Source of the DNA: Chryseobacterium lathyri
GTDB taxonomy: Bacteria > Bacteroidota > Bacteroidia > Flavobacteriales > Weeksellaceae
DNA length: 64,000 nucleotides
Direction of reading: 5' to 3'
Assembly: GCF_003290185.1 (NCBI RefSeq)
Contig: NZ_QNFY01000009.1
Span: 62,001 to 126,000 of the forward strand
Positions 25,157-34,071 of this stretch are shown here, one piece after another. Within the stretch, counting starts at the first letter, position 1; every line of letters starts with the position of its first letter. Below the pieces are notes generated by a model, which saw only the letters and a program-made list of their open reading frames with translations, searched no databases and was not told the origin of the DNA. The translations under genes and the position numbers were made by a program.

Positions 25157-25509
25157 TGGATAATGAGCTAAGAGAACTTTTTGAGATCAAAGAAGATGAT
25201 CATACAATATTTGTTTCAGAAAAGAAGCCAAATACTGCAAAGCATATTCTTATTCGTCTTGCCATATTTATAGCCGGAACTATAGGTTTTACAGCTGTGA
25301 TATTTAATGCTAACGGCTGGGACGTTTTAGGTTACCTGATAATTATGTTTGCTTTTCATGCTATCTGGTTTTTTTGTATTCTTATTGAAGCACTCATCCT
25401 GCACATCAATAATAAATACATCCTCAGAAATGCCAATCTGAAATTTTCGGCTGTTGTACTAATTCTTTATTGTGTAGCCTATATTGCTATTTTCAATCCA
25501 CAGTATTAA
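25156..25509 (+). CDS. Small membrane protein, 117 residues
   Basis: Starts MDNELRELFEIKEDDHTIFVSEK at the TAATG overlap with the 63-residue gene. A soluble acidic N-terminus (1-28) is followed by three predicted helices (about 30-50, 54-82, 91-113). No motif is recognised. An in-frame ATG at 25081 would extend it, but the extension lies wholly within the preceding coding region, so the coupled start is chosen. The pair may form a small membrane complex (inference). Confidence 0.65.
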   Translation: MDNELRELFEIKEDDHTIFVSEKKPNTAKHILIRLAIFIAGTIGFTAVIFNANGWDVLGYLIIMFAFHAIWFFCILIEALILHINNKYILRNANLKFSAVVLILYCVAYIAIFNPQY

Positions 25510-25659
25510 TCATTGCTTTCATCAATATAATATAAAAGCTTCCTTTTGGGAAGCCCCTATATGTATGTATCTCAAATCCGTGGGAACTTTTTTAATAGGA
25601 TTTTTTAATACCATCTAATTTCCCTATTTTTCGGTTTAATAAAATGTCCCAGTCCACAA

Positions 25660-27012
25660 ATGCTGAAAATTCTCTCCCTCATCCGAACAGGCCTTAAAAA
25701 GTCTTTTGATAATATCCGCAACGAGCAGCTGAAAAACAATCTGCTGCAGGCCATTCCCTTCTGGATCGGTTCAGTGATCACCGGCTTTTTTGCGGTGATG
25801 TATGCTAAGATATTTGCATGGGGAGAACATCTGTTGCATTTCATGATGAACTGGCATTCGTGGATGATCTTTATTATTGCTCCCATTGGTTTTGTCCTTT
25901 CATGGTGGCTGGTGAAAGAATTTGCTCCCAACGCCAAAGGCAGCGGTATTCCGCAGGTGATGGCCGCTGTAGAACTTGCTAATCCGAAGGAACATACCAA
26001 AATCAGGAGCCTTTTAAGTCTTAAAATCATTGTTTTTAAAATCATTTCATCTGTCATTCTGGTGATCGGAGGCGGTGCTGTAGGACGTGAAGGACCTACC
26101 ATCCAAATTGCCGGTTCTGTGTTCAGAAAGGTCAATGAATATCTTCCCCACTGGTGGCCGAAAATCTCAAAGAAGAACATGATCATGACCGGTGCGGCTG
26201 CGGGACTTGCAGCGGCATTTAATACACCTTTAGGAGGAATTGTATTTGCCGTAGAAGAACTTTCCAAAACACATATCAATTACTTCAAAACGGCTTTATT
26301 TACGGCAGTGATTATTGCGGGCTTAACAGCCCAGACTTTAGCGGGATCCTATTTATATTTAGGCTATCCTAAAACCAATGATGTATCTCTGATGGTTATG
26401 TTTCCGATTATCCTTGTCGCGGGAACTTCCGGAATCCTGGCCAGCCAGCTTTCCGTAATGATGCTTAAGATGAGTGACTGGAAGAAAAGGAAGCTTAAAA
26501 CGGATAAAGCCAATATTATTTTTCTGGTGCTTTGCGCACTGTTTATTGCTTCCATAGCATATTTTATCAACCGCGAGATTCTTGGATCCGGAAAAGAAAT
26601 CATGGAACGCGTGCTTTTTACTAGCGACAAACATGAAGAATGGTATGTCCCAATCTTAAGAATGCTTGGCCCTGCCCTGTCTTTTACCTCAGGTGGTGCA
26701 GGAGGAATTTTCGCCCCGGCCCTGAGTGCGGGTGCCAGTATAGGATCTGTAATCTCCGGGGCCATTCATTTGACAGCCAACGAAACCAATGTAGTAATCC
26801 TCGCAGGAATGGTAGCTTTTCTTACCGGAATTACAAGAGCTCCCTTTACTTCCGCTATTATCGTACTTGAAATGACGGACAGACATTCCCTGATCTTCCA
26901 CCTGATGCTGGCAGGAATGGTATCTTCCATTGTTTCTATTTTAGTAAGCAGACATTCTCTGTATGATGTGATCAAGGTAAATTTTCTGACGGAAATCAGA
27001 GAGAAAGATTAA
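25660..27012 (+). CDS. ClC-family chloride/proton exchanger
   Basis: A 450-residue inner-membrane protein with the ClC signature loops GSGIP (94-98), GREGP (142-146, gating Glu144) and GGIFAPALSAG. The internal proton-transfer Glu of exchangers appears conserved: FNTPLGGIVFAVEEL aligns its second Glu (200) with E203 of E. coli ClC. That predicts a Cl-/H+ antiporter rather than a passive channel (inference from residues). There is no CBS domain at the C-terminus. It may aid acid tolerance or anion balance. Confidence 0.9.
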   Translation: MLKILSLIRTGLKKSFDNIRNEQLKNNLLQAIPFWIGSVITGFFAVMYAKIFAWGEHLLHFMMNWHSWMIFIIAPIGFVLSWWLVKEFAPNAKGSGIPQVMAAVELANPKEHTKIRSLLSLKIIVFKIISSVILVIGGGAVGREGPTIQIAGSVFRKVNEYLPHWWPKISKKNMIMTGAAAGLAAAFNTPLGGIVFAVEELSKTHINYFKTALFTAVIIAGLTAQTLAGSYLYLGYPKTNDVSLMVMFPIILVAGTSGILASQLSVMMLKMSDWKKRKLKTDKANIIFLVLCALFIASIAYFINREILGSGKEIMERVLFTSDKHEEWYVPILRMLGPALSFTSGGAGGIFAPALSAGASIGSVISGAIHLTANETNVVILAGMVAFLTGITRAPFTSAIIVLEMTDRHSLIFHLMLAGMVSSIVSILVSRHSLYDVIKVNFLTEIREKD

Positions 27013-27160
27013 TAGAATCATTATATTTATTAGCGATTCCTGTTATTTTTTGGCTTGAAGTTAGCAGAGGAATTTAAAAAAAACAGAGTATCAAATCTCT
27101 CACTGTCAATTTTAAACTAAAAAACAGCAACTTGTAACTGCCAACTATTTCGCACAACTG

Positions 27161-27191
27161 TTGTATATTACAAATATATTTTCTAATTTTG
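27161..27191 (+). promoter_or_regulatory. Promoter of the rpsF-rpsR-rplI operon
   Basis: TTG (27161-27163) and TAATTTTG (27184-27191) are separated by 20 nt. The rpsF start is 35 nt downstream of the -7 element. Confidence 0.78.
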
Positions 27192-27225
27192 CACCTCGAA
27201 ATAATTAACAAATTCATTTAACATT

Positions 27226-27567
27226 ATGAACAATTACGAAACTGTTTTCATTTTAACTCCCGTTCTATCTGATGCTCAGGTAGAGGAAGCAGTGAAAAAA
27301 TTTGAAGATCTTTTAAAAGAAAAGAACTGTGAAATCGTTGCCAAAGAAAACTGGGGATTAAAAAAACTAGCTTATCCAATTCAATTGAAAAAGAATGGAT
27401 TCTACACTTTAATCGAGTTTAAAGGTGAAGGTACTGTAGTTGCTGATTTAGAATTGGCATTCAAACGTGACGAAAGAGTAATCCGTTACCTGACTACAAA
27501 ACTTGACAAGCACGCTGTTGAGTACGCTGTAACTAGAAGAACTAAAATCAAAGCGGCTAGAGCTTAA
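27226..27567 (+). CDS. rpsF: Ribosomal protein bS6
   Basis: A 113-residue 30S protein that pairs with bS18. It opens [26 protein letters not shown] and has the [22 protein letters not shown] core and [18 protein letters not shown]. First gene of the S6-S18-L9 operon; 31 bp before rpsR. Confidence 0.98.
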   Translation: MNNYETVFILTPVLSDAQVEEAVKKFEDLLKEKNCEIVAKENWGLKKLAYPIQLKKNGFYTLIEFKGEGTVVADLELAFKRDERVIRYLTTKLDKHAVEYAVTRRTKIKAARA

Positions 27568-27598
27568 TTATTAACCCTATTTTAAAAAAAGACAAGAC

Positions 27599-27901
27599 AT
27601 GGCAATAGACGAAATGGCTAAACAAGCCTCAGCTGGAGGAGAATCTGAAGTAAAATTCCTTACTCCACTTGATATCAATACAAAATCTGAAAAGAAATAT
27701 TGTAGATTCAAAAAATACGGAATTAAGCACGTTGATTACAAAGATGCTGATTTCTTATTACAGTTTGTAAACGAGCAAGGTAAAATCTTACCAAGAAGAT
27801 ACACTGGAACTTCTTTAAAATACCAAAGAAAAGTTTCTGCTGCTATCAAAAGAGCAAGACACCTTTCTTTACTACCTTACGTAGCTGACTTATTGAAATA
27901 A
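27599..27901 (+). CDS. rpsR: Ribosomal protein bS18
   Basis: A 100-residue 30S protein. The core (about 33-100) holds [37 protein letters not shown] and [22 protein letters not shown]. The N-terminal 25 residues are extended and low complexity relative to E. coli, as in other Bacteroidetes. A hairpin follows the stop. Confidence 0.98.
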   Translation: MAIDEMAKQASAGGESEVKFLTPLDINTKSEKKYCRFKKYGIKHVDYKDADFLLQFVNEQGKILPRRYTGTSLKYQRKVSAAIKRARHLSLLPYVADLLK

Positions 27902-27918
27902 GACAAAAAATAAATAAG

Positions 27919-27942
27919 AGAAGAGGACAACCTCTTCTTTTG
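27919..27942 (+). terminator. Hairpin after rpsR, partial terminator
   Basis: AGAAGAGG (27919-27926) pairs with CCTCTTCT (27931-27938), loop ACAA, then a short T-run. It lies between rpsR and rplI, so it may lower L9 expression. The rest of the gap (27960-28060) is made of repeated ATCTAA/TTCTAA-type words with no gene. Confidence 0.6.
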
Positions 27943-28070
27943 TTGCTGAATAAATAATTTAATTCTAACTTGATTTTAGATAAGAGATCTAAGATTTCAG
28001 ATAAACAGACATTGTCTTCCATCTAATTTCTAATTTCCAGCATCTAAATTCTAAAAAAAGGACAACAACA

Positions 28071-28589
28071 ATGGATATCATCCTAAAAAAAGACGTAGAA
28101 AACTTAGGACTTGAGTTTGATACAGTAAGCGTAAAGCCTGGTTATGCAAGAAACTTCTTACTTCCTCAAGGAATTGCACTTTTAGCAACTCCTAAAAACA
28201 AAGCAGCTCTTGAAGCTACTTTAGAAGCTAGAAAAGAAGAAGAAGCTAAATTAATCGCTGCTGCTAACGCTGTAGTAGATCAGTTAAAGAAAACTTCTGT
28301 TACTATTCCTGCAAAAGTAGGTTCTGGCGACAAGTTATTCGGATCTATCAACAATGCAGATCTTTCTGCTGCTCTTGCTAAAGCTGGAGTTTCTGTAGAG
28401 AAGAAATACATCAAAATCCCAGGGAACACTATTAAAAGAACTGGTAAAGTTACTGCAAACATCAGACTACACAGAAATGTTGAGTACAACTTTGAATTCG
28501 ACATCGTATCTGACGCTCCGGTAGAAGCTCCTAAACCAGCTGCTCCTAAAGCTAAAGTAGTAGAAGAAACTCCTTCTGAAGAAGCTTAA
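28071..28589 (+). CDS. rplI: Ribosomal protein bL9
   Basis: A 172-residue 50S protein. The N-domain has IILKKDVENLGLEFDTVSVKPGYARNFLLPQG, followed by the connecting helix (about 45-75) and the C-domain. A 20-residue Ala/Pro/Glu tail ([20 protein letters not shown] region) extends beyond the E. coli form. It is last in the operon. Confidence 0.97.
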   Translation: MDIILKKDVENLGLEFDTVSVKPGYARNFLLPQGIALLATPKNKAALEATLEARKEEEAKLIAAANAVVDQLKKTSVTIPAKVGSGDKLFGSINNADLSAALAKAGVSVEKKYIKIPGNTIKRTGKVTANIRLHRNVEYNFEFDIVSDAPVEAPKPAAPKAKVVEETPSEEA

Positions 28590-28617
28590 GATTCTAAAGA
28601 GATTTTCTCAAATATAT

Positions 28618-28648
28618 AAACCACTTCCTTTGAAGTGGTTTTTTTTGT
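28618..28648 (+). terminator. Intrinsic terminator after rplI
   Basis: AAACCACTTC (28618-28627) pairs with GAAGTGGTTT (28632-28641), followed by more T. Confidence 0.88.
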
Positions 28649-28673
28649 ATTTATTGTATTGATATCTTTTTAA

Positions 28674-28728
28674 CTACCCCGTCTTTTTGCGTTGCAAAAA
28701 TCCACCCCTTCAAGGAAGGGGAATTAGG
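28674..28728. repeat. Intergenic double-hairpin element
   Basis: Two perfect 7-bp hairpins stand side by side: TTTTTGC/GCAAAAA (28684-28700, loop GTT) and CCCCTTC/GAAGGGG (28705-28721, loop AAG). They are flanked by CTACCCC on the left and AATTAGG on the right. There is no gene in this gap (28590-28846). Confidence 0.6.
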
Positions 28729-28846
28729 GTCAGGAAAAGCTTGAGGTAAATATTTATTTCTTTTTCCATTGAATTCCTCAACGCTACTCTATATCACAAA
28801 TCACGGAACCTCCAAAAAACTCTCAAACTCTCCTACTCTCCACAAC

Positions 28847-29650
28847 CTACTTATCTCCTTTCAGTTTCTGCTGATATTCTGTAGGCGGTACCCCAATTAC
28901 TTTTTTAAAGATATTACTGAATGAAGAAAGGCTGTTATAGCCTACCATCATCGCTATTTCGTACATATTGTATTTGCCTTCCAACATTAATTCCAGTGAA
29001 CGGGTGATTCTCAGCGCCCGCAGAAAACGGACGTAATTCATGCCTAAAATCTCTTTAAACTTCCGAGAGAGAGTTCTGGTGCTCATGCCAAATTCTTTCG
29101 CCGTAGATTCGATGGTAAGAGGTTTTTCAAGGTTAGCATGGATGTATTTGGCAATCTTCAGAAGAGTTTCATCTTTTGGAAAAGGATGCTGAACCGGAAA
29201 AGCCAGCTTTTTATCTCTTTTTTCGGGAAGAATTCCTTTTAAGGCTTTAAGGAAATAATATTTAGCACCATCATTTTTTGTGATTTTCCCATCCCAGTCT
29301 TTGGTATACAAGATCATTTCCCTGAGCAAGTGACTGACCGAATAGATATTAATTTCATCAAAGAAGCCACTTTCATTCTCCTCTTTTTTAAAATAAAAAT
29401 TGTATAAATCTACTTTTGGGCTGGTTGAGAAAATATAATGCGGCGTTCCTGCCGGGATCCACATAAAGCATCTTGCCGGAAGATACCAATGTTTAAGATC
29501 CGTAAAAACATGAACGATTCCGCCCTCTGCATATACCAACTGGGCAGAACTGTGATGATGAATGTCTGTGGTAACATCTCCTGTAAGCACATTATACACA
29601 TAAAATTCTGCATCATCATCTTCTACCGCTTTAAAATGGCTGTCATTCAT
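28847..29650 (-). CDS. AraC-family transcriptional regulator
   Basis: A 267-residue regulator, starting MNDSHFKAVEDDDAEFYVY. An N-terminal cupin-like sensing domain (about 20-120, HHSSAQLVYAEGGIVHVF, WIPAGTPHYIF) leads to a C-terminal double helix-turn-helix (about 165-262; ESTAKEFGMSTRTLSRKFKEI and YEIAMMVGYNSLSSFSNIFKK). The open frame extends 21 codons upstream, but the later ATG matches the usual cupin start. It is divergent from the tolC-hlyD-MFS genes, so it very likely controls that exporter in response to a small ligand. Confidence 0.9.
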   Translation of the reverse strand: MNDSHFKAVEDDDAEFYVYNVLTGDVTTDIHHHSSAQLVYAEGGIVHVFTDLKHWYLPARCFMWIPAGTPHYIFSTSPKVDLYNFYFKKEENESGFFDEINIYSVSHLLREMILYTKDWDGKITKNDGAKYYFLKALKGILPEKRDKKLAFPVQHPFPKDETLLKIAKYIHANLEKPLTIESTAKEFGMSTRTLSRKFKEILGMNYVRFLRALRITRSLELMLEGKYNMYEIAMMVGYNSLSSFSNIFKKVIGVPPTEYQQKLKGDK

Positions 29651-29738
29651 ACAATAAAGGTATAAAGAAAATTTTAAATTGGCGTAAATGAGCAAATCTT
29701 TTTCTGCTTTCACAAATCAGGTCCCATACTTCGCATCG

Positions 29739-29746
29739 TAACTTTG
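29739..29746 (+). promoter_or_regulatory. -7 element before the exporter operon
   Basis: TAACTTTG fits TAnnTTTG, 41 nt before the tolC-like start. No TTG/TTTG is present 17-23 nt upstream, which fits a promoter that needs an activator such as the divergent AraC protein (inference). Confidence 0.55.
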
Positions 29747-29787
29747 CAACATCAAAATCATTTTAGCAAAAATCCTTTAATTAAATT

Positions 29788-31125
29788 ATGAATATGATAT
29801 TTAACGCATGTAAATATCAGTGCATGACGTTGTGCTTACTGCTTACAGGCAGTTTTTTACACTCACAAATGATCGATTATCAGCATATCAGCCTTCAACA
29901 GGCTATCGAGACCGGTTTGAAAAACAACAAAAATATACAGATAAGCCACTTAAAAAAGGAAATGTCTGTCACCAGGGAAAAGGATCTTGCCATGGAAAAA
30001 CTTCCGGATATAGAATTTCACACCAGCTATAGTCAGGTAACTAATCTTTTCCAGCATCAAAACGGCATTTTCAATAAAGCCACGAAATATGATGTTATTA
30101 ACGGGATGTATGATTTTACGCTTTCGGCATCAATACCTGTGTATATGGGTGGGAAAATCAGGAATTCAGAGAAAAAAGCGTCTATTGATACCGAAATTTC
30201 AGCCTTGCAAACCCATCAGGATGAAAGGCAGCTTAAAATGGAGATCATTACTGCTTTTCTTCAGATCCATCATTTAAAGGAACAGCAAAATCTTATCAAT
30301 GATAAAATGAAGGAGGATTCTGTAAATATAAAACAGGTAAAAGCTTTAAAAGCCAATGGAGTTGTTACAGTAAATGAAGTTCTGAGAACAGCTTTACAGC
30401 TTTCCAACCATACTATGAGCTGGACAGAGCTGGACAACGATATACAAATTGCTGAACATAAGCTTAAAACCATCCTTTCTCTTCCTGAAAACCAGGAAAT
30501 GCATGTAGATACGGAGGATCTTATCTCCGACAGAGCTACGATTCCCTATATTGATGAACTGACAGAAACTGCTTTAAGTAAGAACGAATCCGTAGAAATG
30601 ACCCACAAAAATCTTTCGTTAAAAGAACTGGATCAAAAAATTATAAAAGCAAATTATTTACCCAAAATTACGGCAGGAGGAGAATACTTTATCAAATATC
30701 CCAATATGATGTTTTTCCCTCCTGAGCCTTACGCCTACCGTTTGGGAATGCTTGGAGTGAATCTTACTTATCCCATCGAAAATTTGTATAAAAACAAATA
30801 CAAGATGCAGGAAGCCCGGGAAAATATTGATCTGGCAAAGCTCCAGATTGAAGAGAATGATGAAAAGGTAAGACATACCGTTTATGAAGCTTATAAAAAA
30901 TTCGAAGAAACCGATCAGAAAGTGAAGATTGCTGAAGAAGCCATTGGTCAGGCCAAAGAAAACTACCGTATTGTAAAGACAAAATATGCGAATAAACTAA
31001 GCCTGATCACAGAACTCATCGATGCAGATAATGCTTATCTGGAAGCTGAATCCAATCTTATCTCCGTAAAAATTAACCGACAACTAAAATATTATCAACT
31101 CCAGTACACGATTGGAAACTTATAA
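29788..31125 (+). CDS. TolC-family outer-membrane efflux protein
   Basis: A 445-residue outer-membrane channel. Signal peptide ends about FLHSQ (residue 27). Two OEP repeats follow (about 40-225 and 245-440), rich in long helices, with YQHISLQQAIETGLKNNKNI at the start of repeat 1 and LGVNLTYPIENLYKNKYKMQEA in repeat 2. It forms the exit duct of a tripartite exporter with the HlyD and MFS proteins encoded next. The gap to hlyD is 5 bp. Confidence 0.92.
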   Translation: MNMIFNACKYQCMTLCLLLTGSFLHSQMIDYQHISLQQAIETGLKNNKNIQISHLKKEMSVTREKDLAMEKLPDIEFHTSYSQVTNLFQHQNGIFNKATKYDVINGMYDFTLSASIPVYMGGKIRNSEKKASIDTEISALQTHQDERQLKMEIITAFLQIHHLKEQQNLINDKMKEDSVNIKQVKALKANGVVTVNEVLRTALQLSNHTMSWTELDNDIQIAEHKLKTILSLPENQEMHVDTEDLISDRATIPYIDELTETALSKNESVEMTHKNLSLKELDQKIIKANYLPKITAGGEYFIKYPNMMFFPPEPYAYRLGMLGVNLTYPIENLYKNKYKMQEARENIDLAKLQIEENDEKVRHTVYEAYKKFEETDQKVKIAEEAIGQAKENYRIVKTKYANKLSLITELIDADNAYLEAESNLISVKINRQLKYYQLQYTIGNL

Positions 31126-31130
31126 AAACT

Positions 31131-32177
31131 ATGGCAAAGAAACAACTGACACAAAAGGAAAAAAGAATCAACAAGTCAATTACACTTCTGGCCTGGATCC
31201 TGATCATCAGCGGCATCACAGGCATGGTAAGTTTCTATCTCTTCTCAAGAAAAAACGTCACCACGAACGATGCTCAGATCGAACAGTATATTACCCCGGT
31301 TTCCAGTAAGGTTTCAGGATTCATTAAAAGTATACGTTTTGAAGAAAACCAGTTCGTGCATAAAGGAGATACCTTGATTGTTATCGATAACAGGGAATTT
31401 GTCAACCAGGTAAAAATGGCTGAGGCCGGCCTTCATGCCAATGCAGAAAACATCACAACCATTGAAAGTGGGGTTAATACAAAGAAAAGTGATTCAAAGA
31501 TTATTGATGCCAAAATAGCTTCAGCAAAAATTGATATATGGAGAACGGAACAGGATTTTAAGAGGTATAAGAACCTGGTTTCTGAAGACGCCGCTACCGA
31601 ACAGCAGTTTGAGAATATAAAAGCCTCTTACGAGCAGGCCAAAGCCAATCTTTTAGCCTTAGAACAACAGAAAAATTCAGTAAAAGCTGGTGCTAATGAA
31701 CAGCAGACCAAAGTTGCCCCGGTAAAAAGCCAGATCCAGCAGAGTTCCGCAAATCTTAATAATGCCAGACTTTTTCTTTCATATACTGTGATCACCGCTC
31801 CGTACGATGGCTGGGTAGGCAAAAAAACAATCCAGGAAGGACAGCTGATCAAAGAAGGCCAGGCTCTGGTACAAATGGTAAGCAAGGAAAAATGGATCAT
31901 TGCCAATTATAAGGAGACCCAACTCGGCCAGATTGATACGAAACAGGAAGTAACAATTACTGCAGATGCCTATCCTGAAATTGAGTTTAAAGGAAAAGTA
32001 GTTTCCGTATCGCCAGCATCAGGCTCACAGTTTTCTCTGGTAAAGCCTGATAATGCCACGGGAAACTTTGTCAAAATCGAACAGAGATTTCCCGTAAAAA
32101 TCATTCTCGATACCAATCAAAATAACGAAAAACTGCTTTCCGGAATGAATGTCCTGGTGAGCGCGAAGAAGATATAA
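31131..32177 (+). CDS. HlyD/EmrA-family membrane fusion protein
   Basis: A 348-residue periplasmic adaptor. One N-terminal membrane anchor (about 19-40), then the beta-barrel/lipoyl split motif VSSKVSGFIKSIRFEENQFV and later TAPYDGWVGKKTIQEGQLIKEGQ, with a coiled-coil hairpin between (about 95-215, Ala/Gln/Lys-rich). The NDAQIEQYITPV stretch after the anchor is typical of EmrA. It joins the MFS pump to the TolC-like channel. Confidence 0.93.
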   Translation: MAKKQLTQKEKRINKSITLLAWILIISGITGMVSFYLFSRKNVTTNDAQIEQYITPVSSKVSGFIKSIRFEENQFVHKGDTLIVIDNREFVNQVKMAEAGLHANAENITTIESGVNTKKSDSKIIDAKIASAKIDIWRTEQDFKRYKNLVSEDAATEQQFENIKASYEQAKANLLALEQQKNSVKAGANEQQTKVAPVKSQIQQSSANLNNARLFLSYTVITAPYDGWVGKKTIQEGQLIKEGQALVQMVSKEKWIIANYKETQLGQIDTKQEVTITADAYPEIEFKGKVVSVSPASGSQFSLVKPDNATGNFVKIEQRFPVKIILDTNQNNEKLLSGMNVLVSAKKI

Positions 32178-32464
32178 AGTTTTTGTGTGGGAGGGTTTTA
32201 AGTTTTTAGAGTTTTAGAGTTTTAGAGTAAAAGATAGTAAACAAATCCAATTTCTACATCAATAACAGCCAGATTAGATTTTTTTAGCGGAAAGACGGGA
32301 CTGCAGCGACAGGCTTTTGGTTATTCTTTAGCGTTTGTCATCTTACCTTTTACTTTTACATTCTGCTCTTTGTCTTTCCGCATTTTATTTCGATGAAAAA
32401 GTGAAAAAATATCTATGCCTTCGTATTAAATTAATAATCACCAATTATCGCATTTACACATCTT
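32178..32464. other. 287-bp gap within the exporter locus
   Basis: A short tandem of the unit AGTTTTAG (about three copies, 32201-32228, first copy with an extra T) follows the hlyD stop. The rest has no open frame, terminator-like hairpin or clear promoter, so I cannot say whether the MFS gene is read from the upstream transcript. Confidence 0.45.
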
Positions 32465-34027
32465 ATGCAGCATAATACAGTTTATCACAAATGGGTCCCG
32501 CAATGGCTGAAGCTGCCGCTTCTGGTGTTGGCACTATTTCCCCACCTGATGTTGTTGTCGCTTTTGCATTCCAATAGCGCCTTCACTTCTTCTTTTATGG
32601 ATGTAGATTCAGATGACATCCAGTACTTAATGATTCTGATGTATGGAACTTTTGTGGTTACTCTTTTGGTTTTACAGAGGTTTATGGCATATTTCAGCGT
32701 TAAATATTATGTTTTGCTGATGTCTTCCATTTCTGTGATCATTCTTTATGCCCTCTCGGTTACCAACAATTACCAGGTCATCCTGGTCATAAGATTTCTG
32801 GAAGGCATTTTCGGGCTGCTGGAAGGCGCTATTTTTCTCCCACTGATCATTGCTGAATTGAAAACCAAACACGCTAAGGTAATAGCCTATCTTTTCATGT
32901 ATACCATCATGCTCACAGGAGGAACAGTCACTACATCACTACTTAAATCAAGCATTGAAAATTATGATTTCCGGCATATGATCTTGATGATGGTTTATTT
33001 TCATGTTTTTGTCCTGGTTATCGGAATCGCTCTTTTCAATACCAACCGGTTTTTTCCTAAAATGCCGCTTTATCAACTGGACATCACAAGTTGGTTCCTG
33101 TTGTGGGCCTGTCTTCAGTCAGGAGGGTATGCCATCATTTACGGAAAAAGACTGATGTGGTTTGAGTCTGATACCATTATCATGTGTCTTTTTATATTTC
33201 TTCTTTCAGGAGGATTGTTTATGCTGAAGCAAAGGAATTCCAAAAGACCGATCTTTCATTTTGAAGTATTCAGCTCAAAGAATGTGATTGCCGGGATGAT
33301 CCTTTTTTTTATTTTTTATCTGATCCGTTCCGGCCTGAACAATGTTTACAGCATTATGGCAACGGTCTGGAAATGGCCATGGGACTATATTGTCAACATT
33401 CAGTACTGGAATGTGGTAGGGACATTTATTGGTATTTTTTTATCGGGGATCTGCCTGATGCGTGGCATTTCTTCAAGGATTGTTTTTTTTACCGGATTTT
33501 TGCTGCTGGCATTAGACTGTGCATGGTTTACGTATACATTTTATCCGGACACTACCCTTTCTACAATCTGCCCACCTTTACTTCTGCAGGGAATTGCTCA
33601 GGGCTTACTGTTTACGCCCCTTGTTTTCTTTCTTATTTCCAGAACGCCGGAAGAATATCTCTCCAATGCAACAGCTTTAGGAACTACAACCCGTTTCTGG
33701 ACCACTGCTATCGGCTATGCTTTAATGCAGAACCTGATGCTTTTTTTAACCTTAAAGCATTCTGATACTTTAAGCTTTAATCTTACAGATACCAATCCGG
33801 TCTTTTACAGCCAATGGAACCAGATATTCGGAGCTCAACTCTCTAAACTGCCCGTGAATGAGTCTTTATCAGTGACTGCCGGAGCCTTTAAAGCAAAAAT
33901 AACAGCCCAGTCGATCCTCCTTTCCAATATGGAAATTTTCACAGGACTGTTCTGGCTGGCATTGATCACGGCGTTTGCTTTACTGCTTTACCACCCTGTG
34001 AAAATTGCGGTGAGAAATATTATGTGA
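32465..34027 (+). CDS. MFS transporter, exporter component
   Basis: A 520-residue inner-membrane protein with about 14 predicted helices, as in DHA2/EmrB-type drug:proton antiporters. An early loop shows VIRFLEGIFGLLEGAIFLPLI, the equivalent of the motif-C-side region; a late segment has PEEYLSNATALGTTTRFW. Sequence is more divergent than textbook EmrB, but the gene order tolC-hlyD-MFS fits a tripartite pump. The substrate is unknown. It starts 287 bp after hlyD. Confidence 0.85.
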   Translation: MQHNTVYHKWVPQWLKLPLLVLALFPHLMLLSLLHSNSAFTSSFMDVDSDDIQYLMILMYGTFVVTLLVLQRFMAYFSVKYYVLLMSSISVIILYALSVTNNYQVILVIRFLEGIFGLLEGAIFLPLIIAELKTKHAKVIAYLFMYTIMLTGGTVTTSLLKSSIENYDFRHMILMMVYFHVFVLVIGIALFNTNRFFPKMPLYQLDITSWFLLWACLQSGGYAIIYGKRLMWFESDTIIMCLFIFLLSGGLFMLKQRNSKRPIFHFEVFSSKNVIAGMILFFIFYLIRSGLNNVYSIMATVWKWPWDYIVNIQYWNVVGTFIGIFLSGICLMRGISSRIVFFTGFLLLALDCAWFTYTFYPDTTLSTICPPLLLQGIAQGLLFTPLVFFLISRTPEEYLSNATALGTTTRFWTTAIGYALMQNLMLFLTLKHSDTLSFNLTDTNPVFYSQWNQIFGAQLSKLPVNESLSVTAGAFKAKITAQSILLSNMEIFTGLFWLALITAFALLLYHPVKIAVRNIM

Positions 34028-34071
34028 TTTTAGGCCGAAAATTTGCTGTACTTTCCGAAATTTGAATTGTA

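Noticed and set aside
25605..26279. 224-codon minus-strand frame opposite the ClC gene
   Set aside because: A shadow of a well-supported coding sequence, with Pro/Ala/Thr-rich antisense composition.
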